Below are positions 1 through 6,539 of a DNA stretch of 7,519 nt, piece by piece (position 1 is the stretch's first letter; each line of letters opens with the position of its first letter). A program made the translations under genes and the position numbers. The notes below the pieces were generated by a model that worked only from the letters and a program-made list of their open reading frames with translations, was not told the origin of the DNA and searched no databases. The stretch is from Rickettsia typhi (lineage in GTDB: Bacteria > Pseudomonadota > Alphaproteobacteria > Rickettsiales > UBA1997). The stretch spans positions 1 through 7,519 of the forward strand of contig CAMASZ010000056.1 in assembly GCA_945861125.1 (NCBI GenBank), written 5' to 3'.

Positions 1-8
1 TTTGTAAA

Positions 9-905
9 ATGGATGATTCAGAATTACGCAGTATTGTTTTTAATGAAATTCACAAAAACGATATAAAGGAATATAATAATGATTATCAAGAATTTTATGA
101 CAAAAACCTATCCAAAAATAAACTAATAGGATCTCCTCAATTCAAGAATAACAATGAAGGAGAAAATAAAGAAATTTCTATTTTACTAACACATGGCTAT
201 AAATCATCTCCTAAAGAAATAGAAAAGTTAGCTAAATTTTTAAATGAAAAGAATTTTAAAACTTATTCAGTAAGATTAAAAGGCCATGGAACTTCACCAG
301 AAAATTTAAAACACATCAAATGGCAAGATTGGTATGATTCAGTTCAAAGAGGTTATTGCGCACTTCAAAACATTAGCAATAAAATTATTTTGATTGGATT
401 TTCAACAGGAGGATTATTATCTCTTTTATCATGCGCCAAAAAAAACCACTCCTCAAATAAAATTTTTGCAGTTGTATCAATTAATTCTGCATTAAAGCTT
501 TTAGATATTAGATCTATTATGGTTCCAGGAATTAATTTATGGAATGAGATATTAGAAAAATTTGATATTGAAAAAGGGAAATATGATTCGATTGAAGATA
601 AACCAGAAAATCCAGAAACTAATTATAATAAACATTATATAAGTTCAGTTTATGAACTTGAAAAGTTAATGAAAGAATGTAGTGAAAATTTAAAACAAAT
701 AAACATTCCAGCTTTTATAATTCAGTCAACTAAAGATCCGGTTGTCAATCCACTGAGTGGAGATTTAATATATGAAAAAATTATTTCCAAGAAAAAAATT
801 TTATACAAACCAAACTTAAATAATCATGTAATAATTAACTCAGAAAATACTGAAGAATTATTTAATAATATTTATAGTTTTATTTTGAATACTAAAAATT
901 CTTAA
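9..905 (+). CDS. alpha/beta-hydrolase, carboxylesterase/monoacylglycerol-lipase-like (start may lie upstream)
   Basis: Predicted cytoplasmic serine hydrolase of the alpha/beta-hydrolase fold, nearest in style to the Est30 carboxylesterase and monoacylglycerol lipase groups. The oxyanion-region His-Gly is at residues 62-63, a GHGTSPE stretch typical of these lipases at 92-98, the nucleophile elbow GFSTGG at 130-135 (Ser132), the acid in TKDPV (Asp243) and the catalytic His in NNHVI (His273). The triad is therefore complete. A lid-like, charged insert lies at about 165-225. Residues 1-52 are a hydrophilic, Asn/Lys/Glu-rich leader before the first core strand. The ATG at 9 has only 8 bases before it, no ribosome binding site is visible, and the frame stays open to the window edge, so the real start may be further left. 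No signal peptide is seen in the part present. The substrate cannot be told from sequence; an acyl ester is likely. Fold assignment is secure, function is not. Confidence 0.8.
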   Translation: MDDSELRSIVFNEIHKNDIKEYNNDYQEFYDKNLSKNKLIGSPQFKNNNEGENKEISILLTHGYKSSPKEIEKLAKFLNEKNFKTYSVRLKGHGTSPENLKHIKWQDWYDSVQRGYCALQNISNKIILIGFSTGGLLSLLSCAKKNHSSNKIFAVVSINSALKLLDIRSIMVPGINLWNEILEKFDIEKGKYDSIEDKPENPETNYNKHYISSVYELEKLMKECSENLKQINIPAFIIQSTKDPVVNPLSGDLIYEKIISKKKILYKPNLNNHVIINSENTEELFNNIYSFILNTKNS

Positions 906-906
906 T

Positions 907-927
907 ATTATTTTACAAAAAAATAAT
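907..927 (+). terminator. possible A/T-only hairpin terminator
   Basis: Two bases after the hydrolase stop codon there is a perfect 8-bp inverted repeat, ATTATTTT (907-914) and AAAATAAT (920-927), with a 5-base loop. T-rich sequence follows to about 938. The position fits a terminator for the first gene, but the stem has no G:C pairs and would be weak, and such repeats arise easily by chance in sequence this AT-rich. Confidence 0.3.
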
Positions 928-986
928 TTGTTAATTTTGATAAATAATTTAATTTAAATTAAAAAAATATAACATTAAAAAAATTA

Positions 987-2261
987 ATGAAAAATAACCT
1001 AGATCCAAAAAAACAAATTGAATCTTCTTCTGATAATATTGAAGTTAAACAAGATGGTCCTTCTATCGCCTCAGGAAAAAAGGGTAAAGCTGCTATAATT
1101 ATTGCATCAGTTGTTCTAACCGGTTTAATAGTTCACATAATGTTCTTTAAAACAGAACAAAAATCAGAAAAACTTGAAGAAATCGAAACCCCAAAAATTA
1201 GTCAAGTTGCTCCTAGCGATACAGGAAAATCACCATTTGAATTGGATGTATCTGAAATAAAAAAAGCTGAAGATAATCAAGAAATAATTGATAAACCATT
1301 ATCTCCAGAAATTCCATCGCTTCCAGAGCTTCCGGTTAACACAACAATTCCAGCTGAATTATCTTTATCTCCACTTCAAAATAATAATGAACAAAAAAAT
1401 AACCAAATTAATTCTGGTACAGAAAATTTTAAACAATCAGATTCAACTAAAAAAAATGATAAGGAAAGTGAAAAACCAATTAATCCTAGATATGCTCCAA
1501 TTGTAGTTTTTGGAACTAATGGCGAAAGTGGAGCGCAGAAAAGTGTTGGTTACGATGAAAATATAGTTAGTCTAAAAAAGAGCCCTATTGATGAATTAAA
1601 AAAGACCGAAAATCAAATTGAGGCAAATCTTATTCCAGATATGATTCATACAATTGCGCAAGGTAAAATGCTTAATGCAATTCTAGAAACTGCAATTAAT
1701 ACTGAAATTCCTGGTTCAGTTAGAGCTATAGTTAATAGAGATGTATATGGAGAATTAGGTAATGAGATTTTAATACCAAAAGGATCAAGACTATACGGAA
1801 GTTATTCTAGTGAAATTAAGAGAGGTCAAGGAAGAGTTCAAATAAATTGGTCAAGATTAATTCGACCAGATGGAGTTAGTCTAAATATTTCATTCGCAGC
1901 ATCTGATCAATTTGGAAGAGCTGGTATTTCTGGCGATGTAGACAACAGATATAGTTCTATAGTGGTAAATTCTGTTTTAACTAGCGTACTTGCTATAGGA
2001 GGAGTTAGCGCAGCTCAAAAACTACTAAACAACAATACCGCTACAACTGTTGTAAACAATCCAGTTCAAGGAACTACAACTACAACTGGAAACGCTTCTA
2101 ATCAGGTATTATATGATATGACTAAATCAATACTAGATATTATTGGACAAATAATAACTAATGCAATCGATATGAATGCAGTTATAAGAGTTCCTCAAGG
2201 AACTAGAATTACTGTAATAGTAAATTCTGACATGATAATTCCTTCTATAAAAAGAAAATAA
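987..2261 (+). CDS. virB10: type IV secretion system protein VirB10 (TrbI family)
   Basis: VirB10 spans from the inner membrane to the outer-membrane pore of a type IV secretion system and couples energy at the base to channel opening. Domain order: a short hydrophilic cytoplasmic N-terminus (1-34), a single membrane helix (about 35-54), a Pro/Glu/Asn-rich periplasmic linker (about 55-200), then the TrbI/VirB10 beta-barrel domain (about 225-424). The barrel carries the family landmarks RDVYGELGNEILIPKGSRL (251-269), a GRVQINWSRLIRPDG stretch (282-296) and GRAGISGDVDNRY (310-322). Two hydrophobic segments (about 325-347 and 373-395) match the helices of the outer-membrane antenna, joined by a Thr/Asn-rich loop. 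Length (424 aa) is normal. The gene is 81 bp after a hydrolase and 8 bp before the PPDK regulator, so it is separated from virB9 and virB11, its usual neighbours. The ATG at 987 lacks a Shine-Dalgarno sequence; it is chosen because it gives the expected short cytoplasmic tail. Confidence 0.93.
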   Translation: MKNNLDPKKQIESSSDNIEVKQDGPSIASGKKGKAAIIIASVVLTGLIVHIMFFKTEQKSEKLEEIETPKISQVAPSDTGKSPFELDVSEIKKAEDNQEIIDKPLSPEIPSLPELPVNTTIPAELSLSPLQNNNEQKNNQINSGTENFKQSDSTKKNDKESEKPINPRYAPIVVFGTNGESGAQKSVGYDENIVSLKKSPIDELKKTENQIEANLIPDMIHTIAQGKMLNAILETAINTEIPGSVRAIVNRDVYGELGNEILIPKGSRLYGSYSSEIKRGQGRVQINWSRLIRPDGVSLNISFAASDQFGRAGISGDVDNRYSSIVVNSVLTSVLAIGGVSAAQKLLNNNTATTVVNNPVQGTTTTTGNASNQVLYDMTKSILDIIGQIITNAIDMNAVIRVPQGTRITVIVNSDMIIPSIKRK

Positions 2262-2269
2262 TAAATTTA

Positions 2270-3103
2270 ATGAAAAGGAATATCAATCTCCACCTAGTCT
2301 CTGATTCAACTGGAGAAACTCTAAGCTCTGTTGCAAGGGCAGTAATATCTCAATTTGAAGGCGTAGAAACTACTGACTTTATTTGGCCACTAATAAGATC
2401 AAAGTCTCAATTAGAAAGAGTTATAGAATCAATTCAAGTAAATCCCGGTATAGTTTTATATACAATTCTTCATGACGATCTAATTGAAAATCTTAAAAAA
2501 AAATGCTTTGAAATCTCAATTCCATGCATTCCGGTCTTATCACATATTATTGCCCAATTTTCAAGTTATCTAAATATGAATATTAGTCATACTATTGGTA
2601 GACAGCATTTATTAGATAGTCAATATTTTTCTAGAGTTGATGCTATAAGCTATACTCTCACTCATGATGATGGTCAGTCTATTTGGGATCTTTACGATGC
2701 TGATATAATAATAATTGGGGTCTCAAGAACCTCTAAATCTCCTACTTCAGTTTATTTATCTTGTCGAGGATATAAAGTTGCCAATATACCGTTTGTTAGC
2801 AATGATAGCTTTCCTCAGTCAATATTTGAATTAAAGAAACCACTAATAGTTGGCTTAACAATAAATCCAGAAAAATTATTACAAATCAGAAAAACAAGAT
2901 TAAACATCTTAAAAGAAGATCAGGGTACAGAATACGCTGATATTGAAGCCATAAATAATGAATTATTAGAATCAAGAAAATTATTCTCAAAAATTGGTTG
3001 CACTATAATTGACGTAACAAGAAGATCAGTTGAAGAGACCGCTGCAAAAGTAATACAATTATTTCAAGATAAAAAAATTAAAGACAAAAATTTTAAAAAT
3101 TAA
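2270..3103 (+). CDS. ppsR: pyruvate,phosphate dikinase / PEP synthase regulatory protein (bifunctional kinase/phosphorylase, DUF299)
   Basis: Cytoplasmic regulator that switches pyruvate,phosphate dikinase (or PEP synthase) off by ADP-dependent phosphorylation of a Thr next to the catalytic His, and on again by Pi-dependent dephosphorylation. It thus controls pyruvate-PEP interconversion. The N-terminus matches the family closely (LHLVSDSTGET, 7-17). Other landmarks are GRQHLLD (110-116), the HDDGQ motif (132-136), the P-loop-like nucleotide-binding segment GVSRTSKSPTS (150-160), YLSCRGYKVANIP (162-174) and the C-terminal DVTRRSVEETA (248-258). Length (277 aa) is typical and nothing essential looks missing. 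It begins 8 bp after virB10 and is probably co-transcribed with it, a pairing with no obvious functional logic. The target enzyme gene is not in the window. Sequence alone does not settle whether the substrate is PPDK or PEP synthase; PPDK is more usual in alphaproteobacteria. The symbol is used in a family sense. Confidence 0.93.
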   Translation: MKRNINLHLVSDSTGETLSSVARAVISQFEGVETTDFIWPLIRSKSQLERVIESIQVNPGIVLYTILHDDLIENLKKKCFEISIPCIPVLSHIIAQFSSYLNMNISHTIGRQHLLDSQYFSRVDAISYTLTHDDGQSIWDLYDADIIIIGVSRTSKSPTSVYLSCRGYKVANIPFVSNDSFPQSIFELKKPLIVGLTINPEKLLQIRKTRLNILKEDQGTEYADIEAINNELLESRKLFSKIGCTIIDVTRRSVEETAAKVIQLFQDKKIKDKNFKN

Positions 3104-3234
3104 TCTTAAAATCATTGAATTCTTAATTATTATATGCAATCTATTGTGTGATAAAGATGTTTCAATGTTGCAAAAATTCTCACGAATTTAAGTAAAACTT
3201 TAGTATAAAAACACTTAATTAAAAAATTTTATTT
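3104..3234 (+). promoter_or_regulatory. 131-bp intergenic region, probable promoter of the regulator-galU-fabD operon
   Basis: This is the longest non-coding stretch in the window, and the next gene starts a tightly spaced series, so a promoter is expected here. A TATAAA box (3204-3209) lies 26-31 bases before the ATG at 3235 and could be a -10 element, but no convincing -35 sits 16-18 bases before it. Upstream is an imperfect dyad: TGCAA (3135-3139) with TTGCA (3168-3172), enclosing ATTG (3143-3146) with CAAT (3163-3166). It could be an operator, a weak RNA hairpin or chance. No tRNA, riboswitch or open reading frame is apparent. Confidence 0.4.
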
Positions 3235-4674
3235 ATGGTTAAAGGAAATATATTAATTGTAGATGATGAACCTACTCAATGTAAAGTTATTAGCAATTAC
3301 ATAGAAGAACTAGGTTATAATCATTTCTCAATGAATTGCGGTATGGATGTTATTGATTTTTGCATGAATAAAAAAATAGTAGATGGCTTTAACTTTAACG
3401 AAGTTGATGTAATTTTGCTCGATCTTTCTATGCCAGATCTTGATGGATTAACAGTCTTAAAGCAAATAGAGCCAATTAAAGGCAATATTCAGGTAATAGT
3501 TTTAACCGCCAACAAAGATATAAAACTTGCAATGTCAGCAATAAGTTATGGAGCGGTTGATTACATTGTAAAAGGTGACAACGATATTTTTGCACGCATC
3601 ACCGCTTCAATCAGTAATGCCATAGATAAAAAAAATTTAAAATACAAAATATCGTTACAAGACAGAAAAGAAAAAGATCAATTATCTTTTTCTGATATAG
3701 TTGGGCAAAGTGATGCTCTATTAAATTCTATTAAACTAGCAAAAAAAGTAATTAATTCAAATATCTCGGTTTTACTAGAAGGTCAAAACGGAACAGGAAA
3801 AGAGCTTTTAGCTAGGGCAATTCATGGATCTGGAATCAGAGCTGGAAAGCCATTTATTGTTGTTGAATGTGATGCATTAAAAAACTTTAATTCAGATGAA
3901 GAATTGTTTGGTTCTGAAAAATATGTAAGTGATGGAATAATCAAGAGTATTGGAAAAATTAGAGAAGCAAATAATGGCACAATTTACTTCAAAAGAATTG
4001 ATACTCTAAGATATGATCTACAAATAAAGCTACTAAGATTCATGCAAGATGGTGAAGTATTATCTACAGATGGAAAATCAGCAACAAAAGTAAATGTTAG
4101 GATAATTTGCTCAACCTCTAGAGATATTCATAGGTTGGTTATAGCAAAAAAATTTCGTGAAGATTTATATTACAGATTATCAACTTTTACAATAAAAATT
4201 CCAGATTTAAAAGAAAGGGGTGAAATCGATATAAAACTTCTAGCTGAAAGTTTTTGTCGTGACTTTAGCAGCAATGAGAATAAAAAAATAAAAGCAATTA
4301 GTAATGATGCTCTGACTTTATTATATAATCATGGTTGGGATGATAATATTCATCAACTCAAAAATTCAGTTTTTAGAGCAGTGGTTTTATGTGATGGTGA
4401 TACATTAAAAACAGAACACTTTCCTCAAATTTTAAATAAAGAAAATAGTAGTTTAATAAAAGCAAAATCGGTAATTAAAAAAAGCTCAGAAGTTAATAGT
4501 GAACTGATTGACATTTTTGATGATGAAGGAAGATGTAAAAAATTTGACCTAATTGAAGAAGAAATAATAGCAAGATTAGTTGAGATATATAACGGTAACT
4601 TATCAGAAGTTGCTAAACAACTAGATATAGGTCGTTCTACAATTTATCGTAAACTAAAGATAAATAATGGATAA
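3235..4674 (+). CDS. NtrC/NtrX-family response regulator with degenerate AAA+ domain
   Basis: Three-domain response regulator. The receiver domain (about 4-125) looks functional: acidic pocket Asp10/Asp11, phospho-acceptor Asp63 in LLDLSMPDLDG, Thr91 and Lys113. A sigma-54-activator-type AAA+ domain follows (about 150-400), then a Fis-type helix-turn-helix (about 437-478; GNLSEVAKQL and GRSTIYRKLK) for DNA binding. Walker A is kept in form (GQNGTGKE, 183-190), as are the arginine-finger region FREDLYYRL (307-315) and ELFG (223-226). However, the GAFTGA loop that contacts sigma-54 reads YVSDGI (230-235), the Walker B FLDEI position reads FKRI (252-255), the sensor I TN pair reads TS (294-295), and the sensor II GNVREL reads DNIHQL (370-375). 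ATP hydrolysis and sigma-54 activation are therefore unlikely; it probably acts as a phosphorylation-controlled DNA-binding protein with the main RNA polymerase. No partner histidine kinase is nearby. It is 2 bp ahead of galU. Length (479 aa) is normal and the frame is unbroken, which argues for retained function. Confidence 0.88.
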   Translation: MVKGNILIVDDEPTQCKVISNYIEELGYNHFSMNCGMDVIDFCMNKKIVDGFNFNEVDVILLDLSMPDLDGLTVLKQIEPIKGNIQVIVLTANKDIKLAMSAISYGAVDYIVKGDNDIFARITASISNAIDKKNLKYKISLQDRKEKDQLSFSDIVGQSDALLNSIKLAKKVINSNISVLLEGQNGTGKELLARAIHGSGIRAGKPFIVVECDALKNFNSDEELFGSEKYVSDGIIKSIGKIREANNGTIYFKRIDTLRYDLQIKLLRFMQDGEVLSTDGKSATKVNVRIICSTSRDIHRLVIAKKFREDLYYRLSTFTIKIPDLKERGEIDIKLLAESFCRDFSSNENKKIKAISNDALTLLYNHGWDDNIHQLKNSVFRAVVLCDGDTLKTEHFPQILNKENSSLIKAKSVIKKSSEVNSELIDIFDDEGRCKKFDLIEEEIIARLVEIYNGNLSEVAKQLDIGRSTIYRKLKINNG

Positions 4675-4676
4675 CA

Positions 4677-5558
4677 ATGAAAAAAGTTAAAACCGCAATT
4701 TTTCCTGTTGGAGGGCTCGGTACAAGATTTTTACCAGCTACAAAATCAATGCCAAAGGAAATGCTTCCCATAGCTAATAAACCAATTATCCAATATGCAT
4801 TTGAAGAAGCTTGCAGAGCTGGTGTTGAAAAATTTATCTTTATAACTGGTAGAAATAAAAATGCCATAAATAATCACTTTGATCACTCCTATGAGTTAGA
4901 GTCAAAGTTAGATGAAAAAAATAAATTATCAGAACTTTCAGAAGTTATAGGCTGGATGCCAGAAGCAGGAAATATAGCATTCATTCGTCAACAAAAACCC
5001 CTTGGCCTTGGTCATGCAGTTTGGTGCGCAAGAAAATTCATTAATGATGATGAGCCTTTTGTTGTTATTTTAGCTGATGAGATGATTTTACCAAACAAAG
5101 ATCAAAAAGATAATTTTTTATCAAAAGCAATTGACTTTTTTTATCAAAAAGAAAATAACTCAAATATTGTGGCTGTTGATAAAATCGAAATAAAGAACTG
5201 CAATAAATATGGAATAATTAAACCATCTGATTTAGAAAATCAAAGAATCGTCGATATGATAGAAAAACCATCAGAAAAAGAGGCTCCTTCTGATTTAGCA
5301 ATTACTGGTAGGTATATCTTGCAACCAAAGATTTTTGAATATATTGAAAAAGTTGAAATTGGAAGTGGTGGAGAAATTCAACTTACTGATGCAATGAAAT
5401 TAATGTGCAAAGATTATCCTTTTTACTACAAAATGATTAACTCGCAAAGATTTGATTGCGGAAATATTCTTGGATATTTAGAAGCAAATATTGCTTTTGC
5501 TTTAAATGATAAAACTATTCATGATGAAGTTAAAAAAATAATTAATAAATACAAATAA
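4677..5558 (+). CDS. galU: UTP--glucose-1-phosphate uridylyltransferase (UDP-glucose pyrophosphorylase)
   Basis: Cytoplasmic nucleotidyltransferase that makes UDP-glucose and pyrophosphate from UTP and glucose 1-phosphate, feeding LPS core, capsule or other glycan synthesis. The N-terminal nucleotide-binding signature is clear: GGLGTRFLPATKSMPKEM (12-29). Other family motifs are IITGR-like FITGRN (55-60), GLGHAVWCA (110-118), the metal-binding segment LADEM (132-136, Asp134 as the expected Mg ligand), IEKP (195-198), GRYIL (211-215), GEIQLTDAM (232-240) and RFDCGN (258-263). Length (293 aa) is typical of bacterial GalU. Two positions differ from the usual: LADE where LPDD/LADD is common, and Ile264 where a Lys commonly follows FDCG(S/D/N). 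The ATG is 2 bp after the regulator stop, in the sequence TAACAATG, with no Shine-Dalgarno; translational coupling is likely. The related RmlA family was considered, but the KSMPKEM form and the overall length favour GalU. Confidence 0.94.
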   Translation: MKKVKTAIFPVGGLGTRFLPATKSMPKEMLPIANKPIIQYAFEEACRAGVEKFIFITGRNKNAINNHFDHSYELESKLDEKNKLSELSEVIGWMPEAGNIAFIRQQKPLGLGHAVWCARKFINDDEPFVVILADEMILPNKDQKDNFLSKAIDFFYQKENNSNIVAVDKIEIKNCNKYGIIKPSDLENQRIVDMIEKPSEKEAPSDLAITGRYILQPKIFEYIEKVEIGSGGEIQLTDAMKLMCKDYPFYYKMINSQRFDCGNILGYLEANIAFALNDKTIHDEVKKIINKYK

Positions 5559-5564
5559 CAATCT

Positions 5565-6503
5565 ATGAAAAACAAAACAGCAATAGTTTTTCCTGGTCAA
5601 GGATCTCAATTTGTTGGCATGGGAAAAGAATTATTTAATAATTTTTCTTCTGCAAAATTAGTTTTTGAAAAAATAAATGATATCTTAAACAAAAATCTTT
5701 CAAAAATAATTTTTGATGGCCCAGAAGACGAGTTGGTTAAAACCGAAAATACCCAACCGGCATTAATGGCTGTATCAATAGCGTTGATAACAATTTTAGA
5801 AAAAGATTACAACAAAAAATTTGAAGATTTATGCTCAATTACAGCGGGACACTCACTTGGTGAATATTCGGCTTTGTGCGCTTCTAAATCTATTAGCTTA
5901 GAAGACACTTCTAAACTTTTAGCAATTCGTGGCACAGAAATGTCAAAATGTGCATCAGAAAATCCCGGATTAATGGCTGCAATTCTTGGTTCAGATTATG
6001 AAACAGTTGATGCTATTGTTAAAGAAGCAAAACAGTATGGAATATGTCAAATTGCCAATGATAATTCAAATGGACAGATTGTTATTTCTGGAACAAAAGA
6101 AGCGGTTAATATGGCAATAGAAATTTCCAAATCAAAAGGAATAAAACGAGCAATTACACTACCAGTTAGTGGCGCATTTCATTCTGAGTTAATGGAGAAT
6201 GCTAAACAAAAAATGTTTGATATTTTATCAAAAACAAAAATTGATCAACCAAAAGTTCCAGTAATTTCAAATGTTTTTGTTGAACCATTAACTAATTCAG
6301 AACAAATCAAAAAAGCTCTAATTCAACAAATTACTGGTTCAGTAAGATGGAGAGAAACAATATTATTATTTGAAAAAAATGGTATAGAACAAATAATTGA
6401 AATTGGCTCAGGTAAAGTTTTATCTGGATTAGCCTCTAGAACTTGTCCTAATATTAAGACACTCTCTATTCAAACAATAGAAGATTTGAAACATTTGGTT
6501 TAG
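5565..6503 (+). CDS. fabD: malonyl CoA-acyl carrier protein transacylase
   Basis: Transfers malonyl from CoA to holo-ACP, supplying the extender unit for type II fatty acid synthesis in the cytoplasm. Family landmarks in order: FPGQGSQ (9-15), with Gln12 in the oxyanion region; TQPALMA (63-69); the nucleophile elbow GHSLGE (95-100, Ser97); Arg122 in AIRG, which binds the malonyl carboxylate; NDNSNGQIVISG (165-176); GAFHS (203-207) with catalytic His206; and GSGKVLSGL (281-289). Length (312 aa) matches the family and all key residues are present. It follows galU by 6 bp, so it is very probably in the same transcript. fabD is often next to fabH, fabG or acpP; here none of these adjoins it, and a membrane hydrolase follows after 36 bp. 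The chosen ATG puts FPGQGSQ at the normal distance from the N-terminus. It ends with TAG. Confidence 0.96.
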   Translation: MKNKTAIVFPGQGSQFVGMGKELFNNFSSAKLVFEKINDILNKNLSKIIFDGPEDELVKTENTQPALMAVSIALITILEKDYNKKFEDLCSITAGHSLGEYSALCASKSISLEDTSKLLAIRGTEMSKCASENPGLMAAILGSDYETVDAIVKEAKQYGICQIANDNSNGQIVISGTKEAVNMAIEISKSKGIKRAITLPVSGAFHSELMENAKQKMFDILSKTKIDQPKVPVISNVFVEPLTNSEQIKKALIQQITGSVRWRETILLFEKNGIEQIIEIGSGKVLSGLASRTCPNIKTLSIQTIEDLKHLV

Positions 6504-6539
6504 CATTGCAAAAACATTAAAAATAAAAAATTTATAACA

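Noticed and set aside
928..973. Promoter-like boxes before virB10 (TTGTTA 928-933, TTGATA 937-942, TATAAC 968-973)
   Set aside because: No -35/-10 pair has a spacing of 16-18 bases; any AT-rich gap offers single boxes like these.
1288..1506. 72-codon open frame on the + strand inside virB10
   Set aside because: It overlaps the well-supported virB10 linker in another frame, and its Lys/Ile/Gln/Leu-rich product is what AT-rich DNA gives by chance.
3188..3202. CtrA-like site TTAA-N7-TTTA before the response regulator
   Set aside because: The second half does not match TTAA, and such near matches are frequent in sequence this rich in A and T.
4637..4867. 76-codon open frame on the - strand over the regulator/galU junction
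   Set aside because: It is antisense to the conserved galU N-terminus and the regulator's helix-turn-helix; the hydrophobic product is a shadow of the sense coding.
6506..6538. Promoter before the second hydrolase (TTGCAA 6506-6511 and TATAAC 6533-6538)
   Set aside because: The spacing is 21 bases and the -10-like box ends one base before the ATG, so transcription would start inside the gene.
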